DNA of 64,000 bases from assembly GCA_018398805.1 (NCBI GenBank), contig JAGFBZ010001934.1, positions 62,001 through 126,000 of the forward strand, given 5' to 3'. The notes under the pieces are model-generated. The model saw nothing but the letters and a program-made list of their open reading frames with translations. It was not told the origin of the DNA and made no database searches. Shown here piece after piece: positions 14,201-27,100 of the stretch. The DNA is from Hirundichthys speculiger (Eukaryota; Chordata; Actinopteri; Beloniformes; Exocoetidae). Position 1 is the stretch's first letter. Every line of letters begins with the position of its first letter. The position numbers were made by a program, and so were the translations under genes.

Positions 14201-16501
14201 ATGCAGAGGAAGAGTGAATGAAGGGAAAGCAGATAATGGAACGATAGCAACAGAAAAGAAGGTTAGAGAGTTTGCCCTTTAAATGGACCATAAAGCGTTT
14301 AAGGCATCGAGCGTCACATGAACAACACAGTGTCCCGATGATGACCCACTTAAGGTTATTCATAATTCAAAGAGATCACTTTATGAAAAAAAAGGGAGGG
14401 GGGGGGCTTTTTATGTGATTGATTTGAAGGTCTGAAGTAACAATCAACACAAGTCTGGTCAGATTTGCTGGGTGCTGTGACATCACAGACCCAAATCAGA
14501 GAAGACTAATCCAGTATCCCCATCTTTATTTGCACTCAACTTCACAGCATGCTGTATTTACTGTACCTCAGAAGTAGGTGGGACAGAACTGTAAAACAAT
14601 CTCTGAAGAGACAAAAAAAGGGAGAAAGAAACAAAAAAAAAAGAAAACAGATGGAGTGAAGTCAAGTGTCTGACGGCCCCGACCCTTAACTTAAAGCCAG
14701 GGTTCAAAAGGAAGCAGATATGCTGCATCTCTGTGGTATTTTGACCTAAATAAGTTCAAATCATTTTATTAAGACTTTAGAAAATAACTTGTAAATGAAA
14801 TGAACAGCATTTGTCTGTCAACATTGTGACATCAATTTGTATTAGGGCTACATAAAATATAGTGCTAGTGCCACATTCAAAGGCAGCGTAGTGTAGTGTT
14901 TTAAAATCCTGGGCCTATTATTATCCTTTTTTTTTTTTTTTTTTGCTCGACTGAGATTTGATCACAGACTGTAAATGGTCTGGTAGATAATATATCGGAT
15001 TCCAATCCCAGTACGTTCTGCTCCATTTACACCTTGCATTAATGTGCCTTTTCCTCATACAGACATAAAATGCAGACTAAGATAGCATGTTAATGCAAGG
15101 TGGAGTTTTTTTTTCTACTGTATTTCGCAAGAGTAAAAGGGAAAACAGATAACAGAATAGAAAATGAAGTTTCTCCTTTGAATGGATATCTCATTAAAAT
15201 CTTTTTAATGTATATTTCTGAGAGGAATTGGAAAAAAACAGGATAAGGAAATAGCCACAATTATAGAAGCTACAAAGGGTTACGTATCTTGATGGTTTCC
15301 AGCTGCAGTAAAAGGTCACATGACCTCCTTGTGAACCAACTTTCTACGCTGGGTCCTTTTCTGGCTCAAACCAGGAGGGATGTAAGCAGGCACAACTAGA
15401 TGTTAAATCTCACAGGATGATGCAAACTCAAGCAAGGATGCGTCAATTATTTCAGCTTCAAAAAAAAAAAAAAAAACCTTATCCTCAGGCTTTATAAATC
15501 TTGTGTTACATAATTGATGTACTACAGGAAACAGCAGAGCAACAGCATGGACGACCAGAGTTCAGCCAGAGGCTGAAGTAAACGCACACATCTACAACAA
15601 TACTAAGCTTGCTTCACTAGTGAAATGGTCTTTAGCTGTCAATATGGTGAAATGCTCCTTTAATTTAGAATTACGGGTTGCATGGTTTGGAGTGTGAGGA
15701 TGATATCTGCACAGTCAGGGTTTCATTTCTTCAACTGCTACGACACATGTACTGAGATGTTCTGAGCATCACAGACACCTGTGGACCGAACATAAGAGCA
15801 TGAACAGTGAGAGCATTTGAGCCCAGACCTCGGATAAACAGGAGCAAACAGGAGTGCCTGGGAAAAGAGGATTGCAGGCCTACATTTGCAGATAATCTTT
15901 GGAATGAGGCAGAGCAAAGAGAAAACTAGGAATTCTGTTGACAAAATGAAGGAGAGAGAGAGAGAGAAAAAAAAAAAGAGCATCAGGAAAGCTTATCTCT
16001 GAAAGGCTCCTGCCACCCAACCAGGTCATATGAATAAAGAGGTTTTAACCTAATTTCTCACATGCATCAACTCTCTGACGTGCATGACCACGGCGAACCA
16101 AGAGGACAATTTGTGACAATGTAAATAATCCAGTTTTCTGACTTGTGGGGCAAAAAAAAAAAAACATCTGGACCTGAATGATAAATGCCTTTAGTTGGGC
16201 TGCACACATAGATTTTCTTCCTGTTGCTTTGTTTTCTATGACGTACCTTAAAAATACTTATATCAGAGTGAATTTGATGGCTTTAGAGTACGTGTGGTGG
16301 GGAGACGTATTAGCCTTTGAACTAAATTACTTTCATCCTGAGCAATGACTCATCACATGGAAAAGGTTGGTGAAAGTAAAACTCATTCAGATAAAGGTTT
16401 AGATAAATATTACAATCCTACACTGCCCCCTGCTGGACTGAACAGTTATTACTTATATTAAGGACGTACTTGCTGTGTTGTGATTAATAAGTGAACAAAA
16501 G
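8263..16501. other. Non-coding intergenic DNA
   Basis: No gene recognised on either strand. Visible items: a GC-rich block at 9150-9430; a perfect 13-base inverted repeat at 10588-10628; a segment at about 12850-13018 ending in a donor-like CCAGGTAAGG; poly-T, poly-A and polypurine runs; a repeat fragment at 14470-14590; and an inverted pair TTTACACCTTGCATTAATG (about 15025) and CATGTTAATGCAAGGTG (about 15087). The short open frames are composition shadows. Confidence 0.45.
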
Positions 16502-17117
16502 CAATTCCAACAAAGTTGAGGCACTATGTAAAATGTGAGCTAAAACAGAATACAATAATTTTTAAATGGTATGAATCCAAATTTTATTCAAAATAGAATA
16601 TGGACTCATTAAATGATGAAAGTGAGATATTTCAGTTTCCCTTAAAATATTAGCTCATTTTGAATTTGATGGCAGCAATACACCTAAAAAACAGAAGTTT
16701 GATCATGGGCAACAAAATGCTGAAAAAGTAACTGGATAGAATGAAGATAATCAGCTAATTAGGATAATTGGCAACAGATCAGTGGGATGAGATGGAAGCT
16801 TCCTGGAAGAACAGATAGACAAAGGTTTACCAAACAAACTGTAAAATTGTGAAATATTTGCAGAATAATCTTCCTAAACATAAAATTGTCAAAGATTTTG
16901 AATGCCTCATTGTCAACAGTACATATATCATAAAAGATGAAAGAATCTGGAGAAATCTCTTCACAAAAAACAAAGCCTATCTTAACTTTTGAGATGTGCA
17001 GTTGCCAACGAATTCAAGATGGTATTTCCTCAGTTTAAACATCTATTTTCTATAAATAAAATATGATTTTATGAGATTTTCCAAAGTCTCCCAAGATTTT
17101 TTGTGGATTGGGGTTGT
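16502..17117 (+). mobile_element. Internally deleted DNA-transposon relic
   Basis: The left end (CAATTCCAACAAAGTTG, 16502) and the right end (about 17107-17117, ATTGGGGTTGT) are the inverted, slightly diverged ends of a common teleost cut-and-paste transposon. Inside, phrases such as AATTGGCAACAG and GAATCTGGAGAAATCTCT match the start of that element, while most of the transposase region is missing. A relic carrying the transposase part of the same kind of element lies at 57840-58450. The family identification is from memory of its sequence. Confidence 0.7.
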
Positions 17118-17464
17118 GTGGTTATATTATTATGTCTGTTATGTCAAGATTGGTTGAGATGATTTGAAAAATGAATCATTAGCTGGGGGAAAATGTGCAA
17201 AACAATCCATTCAGCCCGTCAAGAGTAAAATGACTTCATGTATCGATCAGAGCCACCTAAAAGATGTAACATATTTGGTTAGCTGCGAGATTCTGGAAAT
17301 AAGCCTGATTCTACCACAGAAAACATGTTTGGTAATCAAACATTTCATGGGTGTAAAGTACAGTCTGGCGAAATAAAAATCTCCATCCAAATATAACAAA
17401 GCGTCACAAAGCTAAAAGGCAGCAGCCTACCACTGGAAAGTACTGCTGTAATTCTCTAAGTTTC

Positions 17465-18420
17465 AGTTGCAATTTCTTTAATTTTCTTTAAACAACCATG
17501 TCAGAAGATGAATCCTGTGGTTGTGAAAAAGATGTCACTCTGTTTCAGAAGGAACAAATGACTGGTTTGCATCAAGTAAACAAAATAACTAAGAGGATGA
17601 TTGAAACTACTGAAAGTAGGTTAAAAAACTGTCCAACATACAGATAAAAGCTGGAAGGACGGTGGGGAACCGTCATATTCCAAAAAAGACATGTGGTCGG
17701 AAAAAAAAATCTTCAACATTTGGTGAAATTTTAAAATAAATAAATAAAAGTGGAATTCACATCAGTGTTTAACACTAAAAGTAAGAACATATTCACACAT
17801 ACTGTATTCAAAGAACTCAAGGGACTGAGACGAGGCAGCTGTGTCCTTCAGAAAACCACTCATCAATGAGTGTGATTGCAGAGAAGGGGGGGGGGGGGGC
17901 AAGAAAAACAAATACTTCCATTCAATAGTGGAGCATAACGATTCTCTGGTCTCTGGAACAAACAAAAAAGGCCACGTGGTCTGACAAGTCCAGATTTACC
18001 TTGTTTCAGAGAGATGGACACGTCAGGGATGAACTGGTGGATGAACTGATGCACCCGTCATGTCCTGTGCTTACCTGTGGGGGGCAGTATTATGATCTGG
18101 GGCTTAGCATTATTATGTGTCCAAAAATGAGGTCAGCTGACTACGTAAATGTACTAAATGTCCATGTTTTTTTCCCCACCCCTTCCCTGATGGCATGGGT
18201 AGTTATATTCTAAGATGGCAACGTCAGGATTCATGAGGTTGTAACTGAAGGAGTGATTCAGGGAACATGAGACATCATTCTCACATGTGAACTGGTCCAG
18301 AACTGAACCCAGTTAGAACCTCTGATGTGCTGGAGCAGAAGTCCGACTCAATCCATAGTTTGTGATTAACTGAAGCACGTCTCATAAAACTGCCCTTTAT
18401 TTTATTTGCAGCTCTTAGCT
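17465..18420 (+). pseudogene. Decayed Tc1-like transposase
   Basis: A degraded Tc1/mariner transposase on the plus strand. Recognisable pieces in order: the N-terminal region at about 17500-17700; TGGTCTGACAAGTCCAGATTTACC at 17977-18000 (the WSDESRFT region); GGGGGCAGTATTATGATCTGGGG (18078-18100); and TCCAGAACTGAACCCAGTTAG, about 18296-18316, degenerate for the SPDLNPIE motif. Stops, deletions and a G-run at 17886-17899 break it, so it cannot encode active enzyme. Confidence 0.85.
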
Positions 18421-19958
18421 TTTTTTTCTTTAAATCCTCAAACACCTGACAATATAAAGTTAAAATTAAATATAGTGCAGATTGTAATTATTTTTTTTAT
18501 CCTCAGGTAGAATAATAACATTGCTGTTTTATGGATTGTCCAATATTTTGTATTTAAAAAAAAAAAAAAAAGCATCCCTTGGCTACGTAGCAGGTTTATT
18601 TAAAGGTCAGATGACATTTTTTTTTTTTTTTTTATTATCATTATATTTCAGCTTCTGTACCACATGAATAAAACCTTTTAAAAGAGGAATGAACGCTTTC
18701 CTTTCATTTTTGTTATACATTATGCTGCAGAGTTGGATGCTCAGACGAGGCCCAGGTTTCAAATATTTGAAGATAATGCATGCATGACTAATCCCCGTGC
18801 ACCCAGGGCTCAGACTTCAAATTGCTGTTTTTCTGCCGTCGCTTCCAGCTAAGTTTGGCTTAGAGGGAATTTCTTTATACACACATTTGCTCTAGGCAAC
18901 ATGAGTCTACAAAATCAAACTCAGGGTCTTACTGATCCAGGTCATGCTAACTCTCAAAGGTTTGAATCAAAGCAACTGGACTTTTTTTTTCTTTGCTTTT
19001 GAAAGATGTTTCATCTTGCATCCAGAAGGCTTTGTCAGCCGTCTACATCTACACATTTTGGGCATTTAATTTAATCTAGAGTATAACCATTAATGCAGGT
19101 AGATACAGTGAAGTCATTTGGAGACAGCAGAACACCATTAGCAGCCGTGTTACCTGCTCCCTGACACAGTGGATATTTTTCCCCCACTTTTATTTTTTTT
19201 AAGTGGAAAAGTGGTTCAAAACATTATTCATTGTTTGTATTACAGAAGAAGAGCTAACTTTTACTTAGGAAAGAGGAATCTGCCATCATCTGTTCTGCTG
19301 CGGCTGTTTTGATAACCAATCCTGAGTGGATTTGGACTCAAGCAGGTACTGATGTGGCCAAGAACTCTAATCCAATAATGAAGGAGAAATTCTGTTCGTT
19401 TTATAGTTTTCCTACATTTTTTCCACGTGTTTCAATACTAAGCTGCTTCTCCACTGACTGCAAAGGCTTCTGCAAAAAAGGAAAAGTAGATGAAGGATGA
19501 GAAAGGCTGTCTAAATAAAAATAAAGAACTGTAAACAATTATGTTGTTTAAATGTGTTGGGACACTTTCAAACTTTGATAAAGTGTTTTACCAGGGACAA
19601 AAACTAACAAATTCCATCCCTTACTCACAAGAGAAAAGCTTTAATGGAAAGCCGGGAAGACGATTCTTTGATTTGATGTGTAACAAATATAAATGTCCGA
19701 TATAAGCTGAAGGAAAAACATGAACAGAACTCAGAAATTTTTCAGCAAGAATCCACAGATTGTCTCATGTTAAAGCATAAAGCTGCCCTGGGCTACATAA
19801 ATTAACAACTCCCTTCTTCTGGAAACAGTTCAGCAGTCAGTGAGAGGGAGAGGAGTTTGATTTCCTCGGGTCAGATAGGACCTGATAGTGCCAGAAATGG
19901 GCCAGACTGTCCCTCTGGTCTCCTGTTGATGATACCTTTGATAGCACTGGGCAATGTT
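18421..19958 (-). other. suco 3' flank and likely 3'UTR
   Basis: No separate gene is seen. The nearest minus-strand AATAAA downstream of the suco stop is TTTATT at 19188-19193, which would give a 3'UTR of about 0.77 kb. Another is at 18595-18600. At about 18955-19060 lies a fragment homologous to the tail of the Penelope-like element at 58.9 kb. Confidence 0.4.
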
Positions 19959-20327
19959 TCATTCTTGTCCCTCTGAGGATCGTGACGCAGAATCCACGAC
20001 GGCGCAGCGGGGCTTGGGATGCCTGCGCCTTAACGCCCGTTTCTCCGCACGGGTTTTGGGTGGCGGGAGCCCGTCGCAGATTCGAGAGCAAGCTGTCGTG
20101 ATGCCACAGAAGGAGGGATCGTCTGAATGGGAGGATCCCTCTGAGCTGCCCTCTGACGGCGAGTCTCTGAAGGCGGGCTGAAGTAACTGTTTTGTGAGTG
20201 GTGTAGGGTTTGTTATCACAGGCGCTCCGTTGCACACAACGGCTCCATTGCAGCGTTCAGAAGCAGCTTGAAAAGAAGGTTTCAGAGTCTCTACTTTATC
20301 CAGGGCTTTCGCCCTTCGACGTCTCTT
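19959..20327 (-). CDS. suco: suco last coding exon
   Basis: The acceptor CTACACAG lies before 20327. The frame reads [20 protein letters not shown], then [19 protein letters not shown] and [17 protein letters not shown], matching the human cytosolic tail (SEGSSETSSQSEESYFCGI; KTEKRALKRRR). It then runs into a stop at 19959. The conserved vertebrate ending (LPSLHDIIKG to VSGHI) seems to survive in the +1 frame as [10 protein letters not shown] to ALSGPI, with its stop at 19871. The tail may therefore be shortened or the frame mis-assembled. Confidence 0.85.
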   Translation of the reverse strand, partial: KRRRRAKALDKVETLKPSFQAASERCNGAVVCNGAPVITNPTPLTKQLLQPAFRDSPSEGSSEGSSHSDDPSFCGITTACSRICDGLPPPKTRAEKRALRRRHPKPRCAVVDSASRSSEGQE

Positions 20328-21248
20328 CTGTGTAGAAAAAGGTCAGATTTGAAAGTGAGAAACACAGTAGCCACGTATAAGACCTGTTGAAACTTCACAT
20401 TTATATTTTGCAGTGCAACAACTTCTCCACACCTTTCTGTTTGCTGGACAAAGGCTTTGTGTCTCCTCTGCATGCAGCATTTCTGGGCCTGTTGACCAAA
20501 GAATTTGATTGTAGTTATTCAAAATATATACCATTACTATACTTTAATTGTTTGTTTTTTAAGTGAAACATCCTTACATTCAGTAGTGGCTAACTGGAAT
20601 GACTCCTGAGTGTATGAGTGGATAAGATGCACTCCTCTTCAAGCCCGTCTCATCACAGCAAGAGAATTGCCTTAAAAGAAATAGTAATGGATAAGTGGAA
20701 AGACTACACCTTTATTAAGACATCACTCAAGGGTGTTATTACTCCAATTTTCAGGGTTTGATGTTCTCGATGACCAATATTTTCAGTAGGCTGTTCATGA
20801 GGAAAAAAAAAAAAGCCCTACCCTTCCAATCTCTTCCTTTCCATCAAATGTAATACATAAATCTGAGCTATTTTATCCTTAGCGTCAACACTGTGCTTGT
20901 CATCATACTTGTCAGGGCAGCAGTAGGTGTAGCTCTTGGGCGTGGGCGGCTCTGGCTCGGTGGCTGGAGGAACAGTGATGCGGCAGTGGTTGACACACAG
21001 CAGAAGGCCGAGACACAAACACAACGCAAGAGACAACAGCAGGTAATTCTGCCTGTCTGCCACCTGGAAAACAGATCATCGAATACAAATTCATCAGAAA
21101 AGCAGCACGTCAGGGAAGAACTGTCAAAAATGCTACATACATGTCACTCAAGCATGCAAATAGAATCCACTTCCACTAAAAAGTCAGTTAACTAGTCAAG
21201 TGCATCACAACCTAGTGAGCAAAAGCATTCATAGAAACTCAGTCCGAC

Positions 21249-21284
<36 letters not shown>

Positions 21285-24080
21285 ACTGGTTGGAAAAAAC
21301 AAAACAACACTGATTACAGCTGAAGGATTTGTGCCTGCAGTGTTGTATATACCTCATTATGCAGCTGGCTGACTCTGACAGACAAGTTGAGAACCAGCTG
21401 AGTCACGTTCTCCAGCTGACCCTGCAGGAGCTGAATGGATTCAGTCTGACGTAGGTCCTGGGAGAGATCACACGTTCAACAGCCACCCACATGGATTCAC
21501 AATCAGTGAAATGGCATGGCAGGATGTTTTAATCAAGATATAATGTTAACAGCATAAGAAGTTTATATTTCAGCCACATTTTTTGGTAACCTGTACACAA
21601 GAATTTGTGAATTCTGCAAAAATACGTGAAAATGTGCCATCACAAAGTCACAAAAATCACCTTTACAAAAAAAAAAAAGACATTGCTAACCTGCTCCTCT
21701 GCTATTCTGGAAGTGTTCTGTAGTTTAATTATGGTTTTGTTAAAAGCTCTCTGCATCTCCTCCATCTGCTTTCGATACCTTTAATCAAAAAATGGGAGAA
21801 AACTTATTGACTAATTTCATCAGAGTTCACAGTGCAAAGAACAATCTGTTTTTGTGTGTGTGTGTGTGTTTGTGTGTTACTACTGTAAGCCTCCATCCAC
21901 ACCTCTGACTGAGCTGCTCCAGGTAGCGTCCGCTTAGTGACATGTTCACTTCCAAGGCCTTGATGCGGTTATTGAGCCTCATGAAGACAGACTCCTTCTG
22001 GCTGGAACCATGTACCAGGTTCCCATTCTGCTCAGTGCCATTAAAGGGTTCTGCATAGATGTCTGAAAGGGATGGTGAGGCTGGCGAAGGAGGAACTGGA
22101 GAAGAGGGATGAAACAACTGGCCGTTGCCACTTGAGGATGTCGAGCTGTCCTCTGCATGATCCTCCAGTTTTGTTTCTGTGACAACCACATGACTGCCAG
22201 AAGGCTCAGTTTCTGTGCTAATTTCTGGAATAGGACTGGATATGTCAGTGGGAGCAGGGCCACCTTCAGGTACGACTGCTGGCTCAGCCTGATTCTCTAA
22301 ACAAGGAGAGGAGGTGGGCAATCCGACTGGAAATTGATCAGTCTTATCTTGTGTTTGGATGGGGACACTTATTTCTGGATGAGGGGAATCAGCATTGGGC
22401 TTCTCCTCAGTTGGTGCCGCTGGTGGACCATCCACTGAGACACTCAGGGTGGGTTTTACATGCACAGGACTGCCAAGAGAAGAGGAAGGCTGAGGGTGCT
22501 TCTCCTTCAGCCAGAAACATCTTGGCTCTTCTTTGGCCCTTGCTCCTTTGTTGGTTCTTCAGAAGACAGCTGGGGCATTTCAACAACAGGGGTAGGTTTT
22601 TCAAAAGGCATCTCAGAGACAGTAGGTTTGGGGAGGTTCAAGGTCTGACTGGGCTCCAGCAGAGGTGGTTCAGATGTGGATTCTCCTGTGTTCCCAAGAA
22701 GCTGTGTTGCTTCTGATACGACTGCGTCACTCTCTGGCTCCTGCTCAGAAGCTTGTTCTTTTTCATGAGGTTGATGTTCCTCACTGTGGAGTGGCTGAGA
22801 CTCATTTGACGTAAAGGAGGGTAGAGGTATAGGCAAAGTGGGTGTTCCGATGGGAGGAACCTTTTGCTTTTTGGCCCATCGTTTGGCATTTCCTCTTTTT
22901 GTATAGTGAGGCTGAACACTGCCGCTGGATATACTCCTGGAAGGAAGCAGCACATGAGCATGAAGAAGAAAGAGCAGGATGTAGAGAACAGTCGCTCAGG
23001 TCTTCTTGGTGCTCCTGCTCATGATGATTCCTTTTCTCTCTGTCTTCTTCCAGCTCCTCCTCTTTTTCCAGGAGAGTGATGGTAGAACCGATTGATTCTT
23101 CCTCATCTTTCTCTAATGGAATAACAATTATTTCCTCCAAAGAAGGGTGCTTTCCCTCACTGCCATCAGTAGTGGTCATCTCTGGTAAAGGAGTCTCTGA
23201 AGATGGGGCTACCGTTGGAGGGATGTCAGAGTCTGGTAATTCCTGTACATCTTCACTGTCTGGGCTGGAGAGAGAGAAGGAAAATGTGTTATATACAAGA
23301 TAAACTACTGAAAGACTAACAACCATTAAAGACAAAAGCAATTTATACTTATGATATTAAAACTCGTCCTGAAGCATAAAGACATAAGAAGTTCCAGTTG
23401 GGCTGGTGGGTTCAAAAGGTTACTGCTCCGCTTACAGAGGTGGTTTTTGTTTACACTAAAGGTGGTTTCTGACAAGGTCTGCACTTCACAGGAAGATTGG
23501 CTGGTGTGAATCATGTGTGTGAAACAAAAATTTTCACAGGAACTTGTAAAAAAGTGTTACAGTAAAGCACAAAGTTAAAAAGGGCTACAAAGGCACCTCT
23601 AAAGACCTGGGTGTTTGCCAAATGGCTGTAATAAGAACAACTAGAGGATATTCAGAAATGTTTCGAATTTGAAAGCAGGAGTCCAACAAGATAATACAAA
23701 AGGTACAATAGGAAATCTTGAAATAAGAAAAATAGCCTAAGGGAAAAATATCTACAACTTTATTAAAATATTTATTTATAGGATCCGTTTTATCTAAATC
23801 ACAAAATACAAATCATGTTATCACAAAAAAAACACACACACAAAAGAAATCACTGTGTTTCAAAAACACTGAAGCATGTTTTTAACCATAAACATCTACT
23901 TTGCAAGCTGATGGCAGAAAAACAACAAGATTAACATTTTGTGATGGCCAAGTCAGAGTTCTGACCTTAATCCTATTGTGATTGCTGCAGAATGACCCGA
24001 AGAGGACCGTTCAATCAAAACATCAAAGTTTCACTAATAAATGGAAAACTTATTGTGGGAAGAGTGGTTCAAATCTCCTC

Positions 24081-24114
<34 letters not shown>

Positions 24115-24126
24115 ATATATATATAT

Positions 24127-24167
<41 letters not shown>

Positions 24168-27100
24168 TATATATATAGATATATATAGATATATATATAG
24201 ATATATATATATATAGATATAGAATCAAAGGACAGAGCAAAATCTTGAAACCTTTAAGTCCTTAACCTATTTGGTCAATAAGTTGGAAAATTCAAGAACA
24301 TTTTGAATGAGCAGAAACTTTGGCTTAAATAACATCTGAATATCCTAGCATACTGCTGTTGCTAAAAGCACATTGAGTTACATAGAAGAGCAAAAGGAGT
24401 CAAAGTTAAATCTGTGGAACAGTCCTTTAAAATCCATGTCAGGTACTCACACTGAAGTAAGGTCAGTAGTCATACTATTAGAGGAGGTTTCAGGTTGTTC
24501 TGATGGCTCAGTCATGTTCTCTTCTTCAGATGAAAGGTTGCCTTGAAAACATAGATTTAAAAAGATTCAAAACAAAGCATGATTAGCTGCAAAAGTTATT
24601 ACAATTGACTCAACATCAGCATCTTATCAACATAAGGTAATAAAATTTCACATCACTAAGCTCTATTATTCTGCAAAAAGTTTAAGTTTAAGGTAAGCGA
24701 AATAACAAAATAGGAGCAAAGACCTCTGGGAAGTGTTGTTTATACCTTTCATCTCTGAGCTTCCCCCAAGAACATTGACAGCAATATTGCTGACCATGTT
24801 CATAATGGCGTCTGAAGAAGAAATTAAAACACCAAAGTCAAAAATGGATCCAGTACTAATCTGAGTTCAAATATAAGTGTGCTAATCCTAATGCTGGAGA
24901 AGTTAATTCGAAGACCTTTTGCTGATCCAATCAGATTCTTGGGTGACTTGACTTCACCAGGTGCAGTTCCTGAGGGATAATCTGCAGGGTGTATTAACAC
25001 ATTCAAAGCTTTTAACAACAAAACACTCTATTTTTTTGGTACATTAACCATAAAAAAGTCTTCATACATTATCAAGACGAGTTCAATGACACCTTAGCAA
25101 ACAGGTTATATTACACAAGGCTCAACACGTCTACATCAAGAGAGGAACTGACTGCATTTTAGCCATTCAAATATTTTGTTCTGAGATCTCACCCAAGTAA
25201 TCATCCTGATCGTCTGATCTCTCTGAAGGATCAGCAATCTCTTCATACTCTTCCACCATGCTTGTGCCAAATACTCTGTCAAAAAAAAGAAGAAATCATT
25301 CTGTATCCATACAGTAATACACAAGCACATTAAAGAGAATATGCATCAGTACATGACACACTTTTTTGAACGTGATTTGTAGTACAACCCCCTCCCCGAT
25401 ATTCAGTTTGTCTTGACATGCACCTGAAAAACAGGTCCCTGCTCTCTTCCACTTACTTCCCCAAGAACTATTAGAACATTTTCTGCCTTCCCATTTATGT
25501 GCAGCTACGCAGTCTTATTTCCAAGCACATTTGGAGAAGTGAGAAACAGCAGCAAACGATGTTTGGTTTGATCAGGTGCATCCACACCAAAGAGTCAGAT
25601 ATGTAACACTATATTCCACATTTTACATAGTAGCCTATCTTTTGCAGCGTGCAACAAAGCCAGAACCTGCAAAACAGACTTATAAGACAGACTTATTAGA
25701 CATAAAGCAGCTGATCCAAACCAGAGGAAAAGCAGTCTCCTATAAATGGATACGACATCACATAGTTAAAGTGCTGCCGTCTTGTGGTGTTTGACCCATA
25801 AAAGGTCTTTGGCTGGTGTTTTGACACCTATATAAAGTAAAAGCTGATAATTCATCACACTTTCTGCAGCACGTTAAGAGCAAATTCGATTGCCTTTTCT
25901 GTTACTTACCGTATGAGACTAAGAGGACAGAAATGCTCAGAGCCAAAGTGAGAGACCAGCTCTACCTGAAAGATTAAGATAAGCAGATTGCATTTCAGAT
26001 GATCACATAAAAATGTGTAGGTGTATAATACTGCACACAACTCATCAGCAGTGGTTGCAAACAGAAATATGTTGATTTCCTTTTGATGGAAAAAAAAAAA
26101 TAAATAAAGATCAGTCGAGCAAAATGAAACACCAAAGCACAGACTGACAGTGAGTTACAGTGAGTAAATCAGAGAAAATAAAACTGCATAAAAGAAATAA
26201 ATCATCTGGCAGAACATGCTTGATTGTCTGAATATTATTCCAAAGGTTATTAAATATTTTTGTGACACCACCATTTTGAAAGAGCATGTCCTGCCATCAT
26301 GATGGTTTTCAGGAATCGTAGCAAGTTAGATCTGATTCTGTTAAATGCTGATTAGTCTATTAAAATAAAAGACCCAATGGTTCTGTTCATCCAAATTCAG
26401 TGCACTACAAGAAAGGTAGGCTAACCTTTATGTACTTGGTGAACATCTGAAGCCACAGAAAAAGGAAAAAGAGAGAGAAGTTAAGAAGATGTAAGCATGC
26501 ATCCAAACAGCACTATACACAGTAAGGATGTTGGTTTTATCTGGATCACTTCAGGTAAAATGATGCTACTATCTATGACAAAAGCCCTTCCAGTGACATA
26601 GTCATATCATACACATATAAGACATTTCAGATAGTGGTTTAACTGAGAAAAACATACAACATAGGCATACTGGGTAAAAGGAGAAACATTTCCTGCAGTA
26701 GAGTCTTCTAACAGGAGCTCTATAGACTCGACAGACTGCTAATGAGAAGCAGCAAAATGACAGTGAAGAAGCCAGAAGAAATTAAGATTGAGCATTACAA
26801 AAACATCCTGCCTGAGTTAAATATTAAATATTTAAGTGCAATAGAAGATCATTTACCTTCATTTTGCAACAATTTCTTAGGGCCAGGCAACTTAATTTTA
26901 TAACTGAAAGTGTGCAAGGACAACTCTGAAATCTCCCTTTATTTTCCTTTTCTTTTTTTCATTTTATCTAAAATCATCAGCTTATATCAAACATCAGGAG
27001 AGAGTGAAAATTGGAGTAGTGTGTGAGAGGCTCAACACAAGCCTGTTAGCATTACATCGCTGGATGGAACAAAAAGCTGGTGGTCATCTACTCATGTCTA

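Noticed and set aside
1..19900. faslg or tnfsf exons expected next to suco
   Set aside because: No TNF-homology motif recognised on the minus strand; absence here does not show loss from the genome.
20822..21063. suco exon 21 extended to a donor at 20822
   Set aside because: Would leave two extra bases and break the frame of the last exon.
24034..24240. 68-codon Ile/Tyr-rich frames on both strands
   Set aside because: Translation of the TA/GT microsatellite.
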